Shown here piece after piece: positions 1 through 11,735 of a DNA stretch of 64,000 nt. Position 1 is the first letter of the stretch; the number at the start of each line of letters is the position of its first letter. The notes under the pieces were generated by a model. That model ran no database searches, was not told the DNA's origin, and worked only from the letters and a program-made list of their open reading frames with translations. This DNA comes from Jaapia argillacea MUCL 33604 (Eukaryota; Basidiomycota; Agaricomycetes; Jaapiales; Jaapiaceae), in contig KL197752.1 in the NCBI GenBank assembly GCA_000697665.1, positions 149,498 to 213,497 of the forward strand, in the 5' to 3' direction. A program made the translations under genes and the position numbers.

Positions 1-297
1 CACAGTTGATCTTGAGACTGTAGATGCGATTCTCGTGGACGGTCTGAACGACGATGAATGGGTGAGACATCAGCGGGAGAGGAACAAAGCTTACGTGTCC
101 TGGGCCAATGATAGTGCCATTCCAGTTACTCATCAGCATATCGTCTCCATCCTCAAGACCGTATGAGCAGGAGCCGTCGCCGATTCCCTTCTCGCCCTTC
201 TCGAGCTCCTCCAGGAGACGGAAATTGCGGGGAACTGAGAGAATATTTCAGAACAATAATTAATATTTCGAAGGGTGTCGACGATACCTTTGGCCAT
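1..297 (-). CDS. MMS2: Ubiquitin-conjugating enzyme variant Mms2/Uev1, 5' part only
   Basis: Catalytically inactive E2 variant that pairs with Ubc13 to build K63-linked ubiquitin chains in post-replication DNA repair. Read on the minus strand, three exons are visible: 288-297 (ATG GCC AAA G), 95-234 and 43-1. They are joined by introns 235-287 and 44-94, both with GT..AG ends. The protein begins [20 protein letters not shown] and continues through [26 protein letters not shown] and [11 protein letters not shown], matching the family's N-terminal half almost residue for residue. The C-terminal half lies outside the window, so the absence of the catalytic Cys cannot be checked directly. The gene is divergent from HSE1, with 189 bp between the start codons. 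Confidence 0.95.
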
Positions 298-486
298 CAA
301 GACTGGTATTAGCGAAAGAAATGAGCGAGATACACCAGATACACCCGGGAATGAGGTCGACTCAGTATAGCTCGGCAAGTTCCGTAAGGCCGAGCGCTGC
401 TGTCATTGCCTCAGTCCCAGACAAGCACACCCTCTGCCGCAGTTCATTTCAAGTCTACACCATTGAACCATAGTAACGACCGAGAT
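298..486. promoter_or_regulatory. Shared divergent promoter of MMS2 and HSE1
   Basis: 189 bp separate the two start codons, so both promoters and both 5' leaders must fit here. I see no clear TATA box. Both flanking genes act in ubiquitin pathways (K63 chain synthesis and ubiquitin-cargo sorting), but co-regulation is only an inference. Confidence 0.5.
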
Positions 487-3400
487 ATGTTCAAGGGCGG
501 GCAACCAAACCCTTACGACGACATAGTCGGTGAGTGACCTGCTTGATCCCCTGCTTCCGAGTCCTGATCTGGAGATAGCCAAGACGACCGACGAGAATCT
601 GACCGGGGAGAATTGGGAATTAATCCTCAACCTCTGTGACAAGGTCGTAGACGAAAGAGAGGAGGGGTAATTCCACCACTTGACTTCGACATCTCATATG
701 CTTACCCTGTTCCAGGGCCCGAAATGTACTCGGTGCCATCATCAAACGTTTGGCTCACCGAAACCCAAATGTCCAACTATACTCCCTTTCCCTGGCCGAA
801 TCGCTTTCGAAGAACTGCGGAATTGAACTCCATCGTGAATTGGCTTCCCGTGCATTCACACAAGCTTTGGAGAAGTTAATCACCGATCGGGTGGGTGGCT
901 TGCGACGTCTGGCTTGTTGTGGCACGATCCTAAAGATAAATAACTACAGACTACACATGACAAAGTGAGAAAGCGAGCGTTATCGCTGATAGCTATGTGG
1001 ACGTCGGAATTTCACAAGGATCCCAATCTCAGCGTCATGGAGGAATGTTATAATAACCTGAAGTCGAAAAGTCAGGCCCCACTCACGCGCTCTTATCCGA
1101 GATATTGACGCACGGTGTCTAGATTATAAATTTGAGGCACCGCAAGAGGCCCCTCCTCCCGATGTTGATGATGAAATTCGACGACAGGAGGAGGAAGAGC
1201 TCCAGCGGGTGCTTGAGATGTCAGTTAAAGATAAAGGAGGTCGAGGGAATTGGGACCAATACTCTGCGTACACATCTTCTGCAGCTGGGGGATCTTCTGC
1301 CAACGCTAGGCCCGCCGCCACTACCGCGCAAACTTCTACGCCGGCATCGTCCCGACCAAGAGATAGTTATTCCGCTCCGTCTTATCCCTCCGGATATGTT
1401 CCAGCTCGTAGCCCTTCTCCCAAACTTCAACCTCAAGTACAGGCCCAGGCTCCTGCTCCTGCTCCTGCCCCTGCCCCCGTCGCCGTTGTCCCGGCGTCCG
1501 CACTTTCAGCCACTCCTGCGCTTGCCTCCGTTCCTGGACCCAGCACCTCACCTGTATCTGCTGCATCTCAGGCTATCATCACTCGAGTTAAGGCTTTGCA
1601 TACCTTCGAGCCAACCGAGCCCGGGGAACTTGCCTTTGAGAAGGGTGATATCATCAAAGTTGTTGATAGGGGGTATCAAGACTGGTGGAGGGGGCAGCTG
1701 AAAGGCAGAACTGGTATTTTCCCTGTGAACTATGTGGTGCGTAGCACGTGCGTGTGGATTATCGCCATTTAGGCTGAAATCGCCACTCGAAGGAACCGTT
1801 ACCAGAGCCTACCGCGGCTGAATTGGCCCGAGAAGCTGAGAAGGAGGCAGCAGTCTTCTCGCAAGCGGCTAATGTTGATAGACTTCTCAGTCTGTTACGA
1901 CAACTCGACCCTGCCAAAGACAACCTTGCTGATAATGAGGAGATTCAGGTCCGTTCGTGATCACCCTCTGCTTTCCTTCTCTAATCAGTCTTTGTAGGAA
2001 CTCTACAGGTCGTGTATGACCTTGCGACCAAAGATTGTCAAGCTGATCGACAAGTATAGTCAGAAGCGAGGTATGCGTCCGTTTTCTCACCCTTCCTGCG
2101 CATGCTTAATTATCTTGCTCATAGCTGATCTTATCTCAATGAACGAGAGTTTCGTCAAGGCTCGCACGATCTTCGACACCATGATGGAGGAAAGTTTGTC
2201 CCGACACACGCAAAGTACGTCACCTCCGAATTTACACTTTTTATCTCCTTACATTTTTGCCAGTGTACGAATCACGGTCAAGTTATACTGCGCCTTCGAA
2301 GTATCAGGCACGCCCAGGATCTCGCGGTCCACCAGAATTTGGTCCCACCCCTGGGCCACAATCTTATGGATGGAACCCAGCTGTATATAATCAGCCAGGC
2401 TACAACGCATACCCCGCCCCCGCCCACGCTTACCAAGGTCAAGAGAGCTCTTATCCCCCCGTCGCGCAGCCATCACAGCCATACCCTGAGCAGTCATCCT
2501 ACGGCGGGCCGACCCAGCCAGGGTACGGTCAACCCCAACCTTATGGTGGCCCAGCGAGGGTGGCATCCTACGCTCCCCAACCTCAGCCTCAGCCTCAGCA
2601 GCAACCGGTGGAGCCTCAGCCTTACGGGAGCACCCCTCCTCAGCAGGGTCAACCAGGACCTGGGTCAGTTCAATCGCAAGCTGCGCCGCCGAATGCATAT
2701 GTTCAGCCGCAACAGCAATCGGCACAACAACTTACCATCCAACAACAACCTACCATCCAACAACAACCCACCTCGCAATCGCAACCCCAGCATCAACAGA
2801 CCAGCCAACCGCCTACCTCTCAACAACCTCCCGTCATCCAGCAGCAACCCCTCCCGTATACCTACGACCCGAAGGCCACGTATGCGGACCCGAATGTTCA
2901 GGCTTGGGCTCAATACTATGCCCAAGGAGGTACAGATCCCACTGGATCTGTGTATTTCCTTTCGGTGCCAGGTGTCAAGGAACCTCCTCCTCAACAATCT
3001 GCACCTCCGTCTGCTGTTGATACTAATCCAGTTGCACAACAATCGTCGCCTCAGCTCAGCACCTCCCCGACTCAGGGTAGTGGCGCATACCAGAACTATG
3101 CTGCTTATGGCGGTGGACAGCAGCTGGATAGACCAGGATATCAGAGCCAGCCATCGCAACAGTCACTGCCTGGGAGTGCGGCTCAACCAATGACGGGAGG
3201 AGGTCAACCACATTCGGCTATTGGACAGCCGTCCACTTCAGATCTTAATCGAGGGGGAGGACCCCAGCAGCCGCCTGACAGGAGAGCGTCATTGATGTCA
3301 ACGCTGCCAGGTCAAGGCTCCCAGACGCAGCTGCCGATCACAAGTGGTTCGCCAGGGTCGCCCCAACCGGCTAACGCTGTGCCTGCTGGATTTGCTCAAC

Positions 3401-3822
3401 AAGAGCAACGCCCAGCTTACTCGGCCCAAGCCGCCCCTACATCACCTATCTCTCAACAATCTCTCCCAGGGTATTCTCAGTCTAACCGCAGTCCTACACT
3501 GACGTCGCCTTGGCCTCAGCGATCTTCGATGGACCAGCCTCCTGAGCGACAACAGCAACAACAGCCAGCTCAAACGTCCCATCCTTCCAGTGTAGAACCT
3601 TACGGAGCTTCGGCACCAACCGCACAGCCTGGATATTTCCCCGCGGGTCAGGACGTAGGGGGCGCCGGTGCACTGGGCAGTGAACAGGCTTGGCATTCAC
3701 AATATAACGCTTTACCGAATCAGCTAGCTAGCGTGGGCCTAGGCGGAGACGGGGGCCAAGTCCCCCAATATTCTCAGACAACGTCTCAGCAAGGTCAGCA
3801 GAGTGTCGGTGCTCATGTGTGA
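487..3822 (+). CDS. HSE1: ESCRT-0 subunit Hse1 (STAM homolog)
   Basis: Endosomal sorting protein that binds ubiquitinated membrane cargo together with Vps27. The start MFKGGQPNPYDD at 487 opens a VHS domain (about residues 1-145, with ENWELILNLCDKV and RNPNVQLYSLSL) spread over several small exons. It is followed by a ubiquitin-interacting motif (EEEELQRVLEMSVKD, about 170) and a Pro/Ala-rich linker. The SH3 domain comes next (VKALHTFEPTEPGELAFEKG to FPVNYVEPLPEP), then a GAT-like helical region (DRLLSLLRQLDPAKD, ELYRSCMTLRPKIV). A very long Pro/Gln/Ser-rich tail of more than 500 residues ends in GAHV at 3822. Introns include 530 to about 567, one after ITDR near 890, and short ones near 1070, 1735, 1948, 2070 and 2215. 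The tail is much longer than in yeast and holds tandem TIQQQP repeats near 2735-2770. Confidence 0.95.
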
Positions 3823-4117
3823 GATGTGGGTTCACGGGATGGATTGTGAACCCAGAGGTTCATCAGCTTTCTTCATTGTATTGGACTTCAAGATAAGTAT
3901 GTTGTATGTACATTCTGCTAATAGTAGTGTTTGCTCAAGGACCGCTTGCCGTGCTTTGTCTCCTCTATGTTAACTTGAAACTATCTTGCTTTCCGTCCCA
4001 TCGGACGTTATCGCAACAATATATGGAACCCATTTCGAAGGGGAACACTTGTAAGAACATATAGAATACAGCTTTAGAAAACACAGATTAATGGGATCTA
4101 CATAACACAAGGACACC
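3823..4117. other. Intergenic 3' flank shared by HSE1 and HNH copy A
   Basis: No gene seen. From about 4005 the sequence resembles the segment downstream of HNH copy B (5575-5686), so it belongs to the duplicated HNH unit. The two genes converge here. Confidence 0.6.
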
Positions 4118-5423
4118 TCAACGAACTGCAATTTGCATGTGACTCTTAAGTAATGCGGCAGTCAACACATGAGCGGAACCGCCATCGTATGCCAACACTT
4201 TTAACTCTTCAATATCTCTGAGAGTTTCATCTACAATCTCGCCTGCTCCGGAAAGATGAGCGACCTTTGCGCAAGCAGCATGGAGGCGAAGAATACGCGG
4301 ATCGGGTAAGGGGAGGTCGGGGTCCGTGGTGGTGAGCTCGATCTCGGGATTACTGGGGTTGAGGCCCAAATATTGGAAAAGATCTGACTCTGTGACGCAA
4401 ACGCGATAGCGATTCGTGTTGCCCTAGTCAAAAGAAGACTGTTCAGTTCGACCGTTGACGAAGGAATAAACCTCGACCCACAATTTGTTCCAGCCATAAT
4501 TGAAGCCCGTCAAACGAAGCTTGAGCATCGAGGCACATGGTCATCACGTTCGTAAGGCGATGAATGCCTTCTCCGTTTAGCTGGTCGTCTTCAACGTCGA
4601 CCTTGCCGAAGCGGTCTAGAACTGCCCACGCGGAAGCAGCATAATAATTGCGCTGGGTTGGATGGATTCTGTTAGGTCGTACGGAACCGGAGGAAAGGAC
4701 ACACCTTTAAACCGCCCGCTTGAATATCTGCGTTCGTCGATTCGGCGATTATATGCGCCAGCTGTGTGTAACATGGAGGAGCCGGGGCTACAAAGGTTCT
4801 ATCCTTCTTCCTTTTGCGGAGGAACGTGGCAGTATCGTATCCTCCCGTAATGACGCACCGATAGTCATCGCGGACAAGACACTTATGATGGCGAGGGGTC
4901 GTTATCAAATGAGATGGAGTGTTACTAGTCATTGGCAACATAACTCACAAGCTTCTTGGCCGCTCTATGGTCCTGAGGAGCCTCCTGAAGTAGCGCGTGC
5001 TTCTCTTGTGCGGTCAGGTTGAATGACGGTCGTGAAGAATGCGTGGAGACCGCAGGTGTGCGACCCTCGAAAGCCTTGACTTACAAGGATCATCAATGGA
5101 GCATGAGATACAAACACTCGATATTTTGCATGAGCCGACATACAGACTAGAATGAAGTGGTCCATATAAAACTGCGCGAGCAACGCTAAACGATTAGAGG
5201 TATCAGAGGCCGATACACAGGATTGAATCTCCACGGCGACATTGTGACGGCCTTCTGGAGTAGGTGCATGTAGCATCATGTATCCCAAGACACGTCCGTA
5301 TAGCTGTGGCGACTGTCTACCAACTTCAGTCCCTGCAAGTAGACTTTCCAGGTGAAGACATCTATCATAGGCTGCCTTCTCGGCCCCGTCAAATGGATTG
5401 GGGGGGAGGGGTGCGCCAGACAT
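4118..5423 (-). CDS. HNH-nuclease-like protein, tandem copy A
   Basis: Member of the expanded fungal HNH_2-type family; the biological role in mushrooms is unknown. The start is the ATG of MSGAPLPPNPFDGAEKAAYD at 5423, because the same start is used by copies B and C. An in-frame upstream ATG at 5504 is possible. Five exons are visible: an N-terminal helical region, a linker (TAQEKHALLQ), the core CLVRDDYRCVITGGYD with QLAHIIAEST, the segment DDQLNGEGIHRL with FDGLQLWLEQI, and a C-terminal region ending HMQIAVR. CxxTG and LAHII fit the HNH fold. The usual histidine of the last motif (LDxHxxFD in my memory of relatives) reads LDAQASFD here, so activity is doubtful. About 365 residues. Confidence 0.8.
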
Positions 5424-5686
5424 TGTTTGGTTAGGCGAGAAGGTGGGCAAGATGGCGGTTACTGTACCGACGGACATTGGACAAGCCCCTGTCTGGAATT
5501 TCACATCGTCCCAAAATGGGTTGCTTCACACGGATTAGAATTTTAAGCTCGTGCAAGTGCCTATGGATCCTTCGGCCGTTGTATCAACAATAAATGGAAC
5601 CCATCTCGAAGGGCCACCTGTAAGAATATGCAGAAAACCGTCTCAGATTACACGGATTAATTGGGGCGACATGACACAGGAACACT

Positions 5687-6984
5687 TCAATGAACGCCGA
5701 CTTGCATGCGACTCAGGCTGTTGAGTAATGCGGCAGTTAACACATGAGCGGAACCGCCATCATGTGCCAACACATTCAACTCTTCAATGTCTCTGAGGGT
5801 TTCATCTACGATCCTGCCTGCTCCGGAAAGATGAGCGACCTTTGCGCAAGCCGCATGAAGGCGAAGAAGACGCGGATCTGGTAAGGGAAGGTCCGGGTCC
5901 GTGGTTGTGAGCTGGATCTCTGGATTACTAGGATCGATGCCGAGTGAGGTCAAAATAAGTGGCCATATGGCGCAAACGCGATAGCGATTTGTGCTGCCCT
6001 AGTCAAAAGACTGTTCAGTTTGACCGTTGATGAAGGAATAGACCTCGACCCACAATTTGTTCCAACCATAATTGAAGTCCGTCAAACCAAGCGCGAGGAT
6101 CGAGACACATAGTCATCGTGTTTGGAAGGCGATGAATGCCTTCCCCGTTCAGCTGGTCGTCCTCTACGTCGACCTTACCGAAGCGTTCCAGAACTGTCCA
6201 CGCGGAAGCCGCCTAGTTGCGCTGAGTTGGATGGATTCTGTGAGGTCGTATAGAACCGGGGGAAAGAATATACCTTTGGACCGCCCTCTTTGATATCTGC
6301 GTTCTTCGATACGGCAATGATATGTGCAAGTTCCGTATGACCGATAGGAGCTGGGGGTACAAAGTTTCCATCCGTGTTCATTTTGCTGAGAAACGTGGCC
6401 ATATTGTATCTTCCTGTGATGACGCACCGATAGTCATCGCGAACAAGACACTTGGGACGGCGAGAGATCGTTATCAAATCAGATTAGTCTTGGCAAGATG
6501 ACTCACGAGCTTCTTGGCCGCTCTATGGTCCCGAGGAGCCTCCTGAAGTAGTGTGTGCTTCTCCTGTGCGGTCAGGTCGAATGCCGGCCGTGAAGAATGG
6601 GTGGATGGCACCGCCGGTGTGCGGTCCTTGGCAGCTTTGACTGAAGACACACAAGGACCATCAGTAGAACATGATAGACCGATGTTTTTCACGAGCTGAC
6701 TTACAGACCAGAATGAAGTGATCCATATAGAACTGCGCGAGCGATGCCAAACTGTCAGAGGTATCGGAGGCCGATACACAGGTTTGAATCTCCACGGCGA
6801 CATTTTGACGGCCTTCTGGAGTAGGTGCATGTAACATCATATATCCCAAGACACGTCCATATAGCTGTGGCGACTGTCTACCAGCTTCAATCTCCCCAGG
6901 TAGACTTTCCAGATGAAGACATCTGTCATAGGCAACTTTCTCGGGCCCGTCAAATGGATTGGGGGGGAGGGGTGCCCCAGACAT
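5687..6984 (-). CDS. HNH-nuclease-like protein, tandem copy B
   Basis: Paralog of copies A and C with the same five-exon plan. It starts MSGAPLPPNPFDGPEKVAYD at 6984. Exon joins include FILV/FKAAKDRTP across a GTAAGT..CAG intron and KKL/CLVRDDYRC. The core reads YRCVITGRY with ELAHIIAVS; the later segment is LNGEGIHRLPNTMTMC followed by LDPRAWFDGLQLW. The final exon (5687-5953) ends MQVGVH. The first histidine (LAHII) is kept, while the position where I expect the last catalytic His is Arg. The frame looks open throughout. A MITE begins only 20 bp upstream of the start codon, so its promoter or leader differs from the other copies. Confidence 0.8.
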
Positions 6985-6996
6985 TGTTTGGTTAAG

Positions 6997-7374
6997 GCGA
7001 GAAGAGGACCTCTGATAATAGAGGGAGGGGTCAGATCACAATCCCGGTCGGAATTACCATCAAAATGCGTGGAGGTTGGGTATAATCCAGGTCAAAACTG
7101 TCTGTTTTGGCCAGTAGGTCGAGAATTGTCCAGGTCAAACCCCCGGAGGGACCGGAAATTTTGGCAATGAACCACCCACAAGCCTGCCAAGCCGGCGACA
7201 AAGAGGTCGGATATACTCATCCCGGCAAAAATACCCATCGAAATATGAAAATGTAGGATATAATCCAGATAGTTTTGGCCGCATTTAGCCCCAAAAATGT
7301 CCTGGTAAGTGCAATGGGAGGCTCAAATTCTTATATCCGACCTCTCCCTGTATTATCAGGGGTCCTGCGAGAAG
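6997..7374. mobile_element. 362-bp MITE with 32-bp TIRs and 8-bp target duplication (hAT-like)
   Basis: The element spans 7005-7366 and is flanked by direct GCGAGAAG copies at 6997-7004 and 7367-7374. Its ends, read inward, are AGGACCTCTGATAATAGAGG and AGGACCCCTGATAATACAGG. They continue as imperfect inverted repeats of about 32 bp with four mismatches. Paralogous units A (5431-5460) and C (8875-8895) show the empty site, GCGAGAAGGTGGGC, with a single GCGAGAAG. No transposase is encoded. An internal direct repeat of about 75 bp (around 7036-7110 and 7210-7282, both ending near TTTTGGCC) is present. The 8-bp duplication suggests hAT, but the TIR sequence alone does not settle the superfamily. 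Confidence 0.85.
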
Positions 7375-7557
7375 GCGAGCAAGATGGCGGTCACTTTACT
7401 GACAGATATTGGACAAGTAGCAAACGGATCAGCAATCAGTTGTCTGGAATTTCACATCGTCCCCAAATGGGTTGCTTGACGCGGATTAGAATTTTAAGCT
7501 GCCTTGCATTCCGTCGCAGTGTCGGAAAGGTGTATTCCCAAGATCTTTGCGAACACG

Positions 7558-8866
7558 TCAATTGTGAACGCCGACTTGTATGCGACTGTTGAGCAATGCG
7601 GCAATTAATACATGGGCGGAACCGCCATCATATGCCAACACTTCCAGTTCTTCAATATCTCTGAGAGTTTCATCTACGATCTTGCCTGCCCCGGAAAAAT
7701 GAGCGACCTTTGCGCAAGCCGCATGGAGACGAAGAAGACGCGGATCGGGTAAGGCAAGGTCGGGGTCCGTGGTTGTGAGCTGGATCTCGGAATTACTGGG
7801 ATCGATGCCGAGTGAGGTCAAATAATCTGGGTCTGTAGCGTAGACGCGATAGCGATTCGTGCCCTGGTCAAAGACTGTTCAGTTTGACCGCTGTCCCGTT
7901 GACCAAGAAATAGACCTCGACCCACAACTTCTTGCAACCATAATTCGAGCCGGTCAAAATAAGCGCGAGGATCGAAACACATGGTCATCACATTTGGAAG
8001 GCGATAAACGCCTTCCCCGTTCAGCTGGTCGTCCTTAACGTCGATCTTGCCGAAGCGTTCCAGAACTGACCACGCGGAAGCAGGATAATTGCACTGGGTT
8101 GGATGGATTCTGTTAGGTCGGACGGAACTGGGGGAAAGAACATACCCTTGAGCCGCCCTCTTTGATATCTGAGTTCGCCGATTCGGCAGTTATATATACA
8201 AGCGTCGTAAAACCGACAATACCTGGGGCTACAAAGGTTCTATCCTCCTTCTTTTTGCTGGCGATTGTGGTCACATCGTATCTTCCCGTGATGACGCACC
8301 GATAGTTATCGCGAACAAGACACTTACGATGGCGAGAGGTCGTTATCAAATCGGATGGAGGGTTACTAGCCATTGGCAAGATAACTCACGAGCTTCTTGG
8401 CCGCTCTATGGTCCCGAGGAGCATCCCGAAGTAGAGTGTGCTTCTCCTGTGCGGTCAGGTCGAATGCCGGCCGTGACGAATGTGTGGATGACACCGCCGG
8501 TGTGCGGTCCTTGGCAGCTTTGACTGAAAAACACAAGGACCATCAATAGATCATGAGAGACCGATATTCTGCATGAGCTGACTTACAGACTCGAATGAAG
8601 TGGTCCATATAGAACTGCGCGAGTGATGATAAACTATCAGGCGTATCAGAGGCCGATATACGGGTTTGAATCTCCACGCCGACATTGTGACGACCTTCCG
8701 GAGTAGGTGCATGGAGCATCATGTATCCCAAGACACGTCCGTATAGCTGTGGCGACCGTCCACCAGCTTCAATCCCCCCAGGTAGACTTTCCAGGTGAAG
8801 ACATCGGTCATAGGCAGCTTTCTCGGCTCCGTCAAATGGATTGGGGGGGAGGGGTGTACTGGACAT
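7558..8866 (-). CDS. HNH-nuclease-like protein, tandem copy C, degenerate core
   Basis: Third paralog with the same exon plan. It starts MSSTPLPPNPFDGAEKAAYD at 8866 and ends IQVGVHN. The zinc/metal-type segment CLVRDNYRCVITGRYD is kept. The LAHII motif of copies A and B is changed to LVYIT (codon CAT to TAT), removing the first HNH histidine. The later GIHRL motif is GVYRL, and LDxHxxFD reads FDPRAYFD. The frame and splice sites still look intact, so this may be a non-catalytic but expressed protein or a gene in early decay. It is the most divergent copy and lies furthest upstream. Confidence 0.75.
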
Positions 8867-9356
8867 TGCTTGCTTAAGGCGAGAAGGTGGGCAAGATCAA
8901 GAGGTAAACGAATCAGCAATCCCAGACACTCGGGTCGAGAGTGCTGGTACGTTATGCACCGTTATGCAGCAACAGAAGTTAACAGAAAAGAAGAAAAAGA
9001 GGATTTCGGTCAGAGAACTGGAGGGAGTCGCGATATCGGGGACTCAGTGGCCTGAATTGCCGGCGGCGGCCGCACGCTACGATGTCCGAATCGTCCAATT
9101 TCTTACCCAAGCTTCAGGTTGGGCAAAGGTTCCTGGTTCATACTTGCACGACATGGCCATACCTCCAGATCCTCCTGCTTTACTGTCAACCCTACGCTCG
9201 TGCCTTCGCTGTTCTATTTTAAGATCTGTCAACCTTGACTATATTGCTGCTTTATGTTTCTTACGTACGACAAGTTCAGAATTGATGCCTGTACAGCTGT
9301 ACAGGTTACCGTTCTCGAGCTCTATCGTCGTGTAGTAGCAGTCGAGGTAGCATAAA
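8867..9356. other. Divergent intergenic region, HNH copy C and anoctamin 1
   Basis: 490 bp without a recognisable gene. The left edge (8870-8930) keeps the duplicated HNH upstream segment; the right part is the presumed promoter of the first anoctamin. No TATA box stands out. Confidence 0.5.
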
Positions 9357-11735
9357 ATGCCGCCTCAGGTTGACCTCGTCGTCGTATTCCGTACCGCGAC
9401 CAAGAGTCACACCAAGCAGCAACTTCAGGAGGAATCAGAAGAGGCAGAATTTCAATATTCCAAACTTGTCACGACCCTCAAAAATGCAGGCCTTCAAGCT
9501 ACAGCTCGACGTGGTCAGAAGGAGGGACATCTATTGGTGCTTGTTCGATGTCCACAGAGTCTCCTCACTCAGCTTGTGCACCGTGAAAGGTACGCCCACT
9601 CTACCCATTGCTCCAAGTCTAGAAGTCTCAGTTAGTTTTCAAATAGATATTCAGACTTTCTTTCTGGCTTGCCCCTTACCAACGTCCGCTCCATTGCGGG
9701 AGAACTCGATTCTCCTGACTTGTGTGTTGCCCATCGTCTCCGCATTGTCTACGCCTTTCTCACGTCCACCGTTGCCGATGGGGGACTAGGAATAACACCA
9801 GGATCGGCGGAGTGGAATCGCGTCGAGTCCTTAATGGTCCTTCATGACCACGAGTTCAACAGTCGCTGGATCCGCACTTGGTCAACCCACCAAGTAAACG
9901 CCGTTGAACTGGACAAGATTCGTGAGCAGGTAGGTTTTTCCACCTTTACCTGCTTCATAGTATCCAGTCGTTCAGGGATAACCTCGTTCGATAGTTTGGC
10001 GAAGCTGTAGCTCTCTACTTCACATTCCTCTCGGCTTACTCCAAGTTCCTCCTCTTCCCATCCATTCTGGGCGCTGCCTTCTATTTCCTAGGAACGGCCT
10101 ACTCACCGATCTACTCTATCCTCCTATTTCTGTGGTCCATCGTCTTCGTGGAATACTGGCGTATGCAAGAGCGCATCATCTCGGTTCATTGGGGAACAAG
10201 TGGATCGGTCCGCGTTGAGAAACGTCGCCCTCAGTACCAACCAGGATTCGCATGGTGGAAGAGAGAGCTTAGGATGATTGCGAGTGTGCCTGTCATCGTC
10301 TTGTTTGCAGGGATACTGGCTACACTTTTGACAGCCATATTCCTCTTTGAGGCGTTTATCTTGCATCTGTATACAGGTCCTGGAAGTCAATACATGGTCA
10401 GCAGCTATTCTGTTCCACATCATGCTCAGTTCTAAACTCAGTTTCCAGGGTTTCGCGCCGACTATCATCTTCCTCGCTTTGGTACCTCGATTCTTGGATT
10501 ACTACCGGTCCTACGCAAAGAGTTTCACGGAATGGGAGAACCACGTCCACCCATCCACTCATGACGCATCTTTAACGATAAAAACGTTCTCCCTCGCCTC
10601 TATCGTCGCTTATCTCGGTCTCGCGCTCTCAGCCTTCGTTTATATCCCTCTTGGCGACCAGGTCACACAATACGTTCAAGCCTATCTATTTCATACCGGG
10701 GTTCCTTCACCTGCCGGTGCAGCAGTCGTGAATCAGACCCTTAGCAGCGTTGGCGAACAGCTGAAGATTGCCTTGAACGCGACGAGCAGCGGAATGTCTG
10801 CCGCTGGCGCTGGAGTTGTTCGTCAGCAACTTGATACATCAAGGTTGCAGAACCAGATGTATGCGTATACGGTGACGGACCAGATCCTTGACACATTCTT
10901 CGAGGTTGGGTTACCATACATCATGCGTGCCGTCGACTCGATCAGGGCCGGTAGCGGGGTGTATGATGCTGTCTCTAGGCGCCACTCGATGCATTTTGGC
11001 TCACAAAAAGCGAAGAACATTCTATTGGAGAACGAGACCCCCGGTGCCGATGGGAAGGACGAGACGGAGTTTTTGGAGCAAGTTAGGAGGGAGGTAGGGT
11101 TGCCGCAATATGAACTTTTCGACGACTACAGTGAAATGGTAACACAGTTTGGATATATCGTGCTCTGGTCGACCATCTGGCCATTGGCCCCACTCATGGC
11201 GTTCCTAAACAACAAATTGGAGTTGCGTTCGGATGCATTCAAGATCACGGTGCATGCTCGTCGACCTATCCCTTCGCGCGCGGATACCATTGGTCCATGG
11301 TTGGATATGATGACTTTCATCACCTGGCTTGGTGCTCTGACCAACTCAGCCCTCGTCTACTTGTTCCGACCTCGCTGGGACGATCACGTATACCCACCAA
11401 CGACAATTCAAAATAATACAGGTCAAGCTCGCCCGACTTCAGGTCACCTCGTGCTGACTGCACTGTTGATCGCCCTTGGTGCTTCGCATGGATCTATCCT
11501 TGTCAGGGGTCTTATCGGGCATTTGATGGAGATGTTTATGTGGAAGGGCAGTAAGGAGAACGAGGAAGCGGATAACTCGGCAAAGGAGCTGAAGGAAGCC
11601 TACTTGGAGAGCTTGGGCGTGAAGAATGAAGCAGAGGTAGACAAGACAAGCGAAGATGGGGATGAACATGAGCATGGGTTCTGGGCCAGGGATGAAGGAT
11701 TGGATGAGATTAGGAGGGTGTTGAAGGATGCTTGA
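9357..11735 (+). CDS. Anoctamin / TMEM16 family protein (Ist2-like), copy 1
   Basis: Multi-pass membrane protein of the TMEM16 scramblase/channel family. Fungal members act at ER-plasma membrane contacts or as lipid scramblases. Exons are 9357-9589, 9647-9929, 9995-10396 and 10449-11735, giving 734 codons. The N-terminal cytosolic domain (QVDLVVVFRTATK) is followed by about ten hydrophobic spans, among them FLLFPSILGAAFYFLG, VPVIVLFAGILATLLTAIFL, FSLASIVAYLGLALSAFVYI and a stretch ending WPLAPLMAFLNNKLELRSDA. The acidic DDYSEMVTQFGY segment and NNKLELRSDAFK lie in the conserved core. The C-terminus is charged and lacks the long basic tail of yeast Ist2. A tandem copy follows 339 bp downstream. 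Confidence 0.92.

Larger units (their letters stand above)
4005..8900. repeat. Tandem triplication of an HNH-family gene unit
   Basis: Three head-to-tail units of roughly 1.4-1.9 kb. The similarity includes coding exons, introns and flanks. Downstream flanks match (around 4010-4110 against 5570-5690), and upstream flanks match (5424-5560 against 7375-7530), including the segment that begins CTGGAATTTCACATCGTCC. Intron positions and lengths are conserved, indicating DNA-level duplication rather than retroposition. Confidence 0.85.

Noticed and set aside
1132-1701. Open frame of 189 codons overlapping HSE1
   Set aside because: It lies in an alternative frame of the Pro/Ala-rich HSE1 linker; the HSE1 frame has the UIM and SH3 domain and consistent splicing.
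2339-3193. Long second-frame ORF in the HSE1 tail
   Set aside because: Repetitive CAA/CCT-rich DNA leaves all frames open; composition is a shadow of the Pro/Gln tail.
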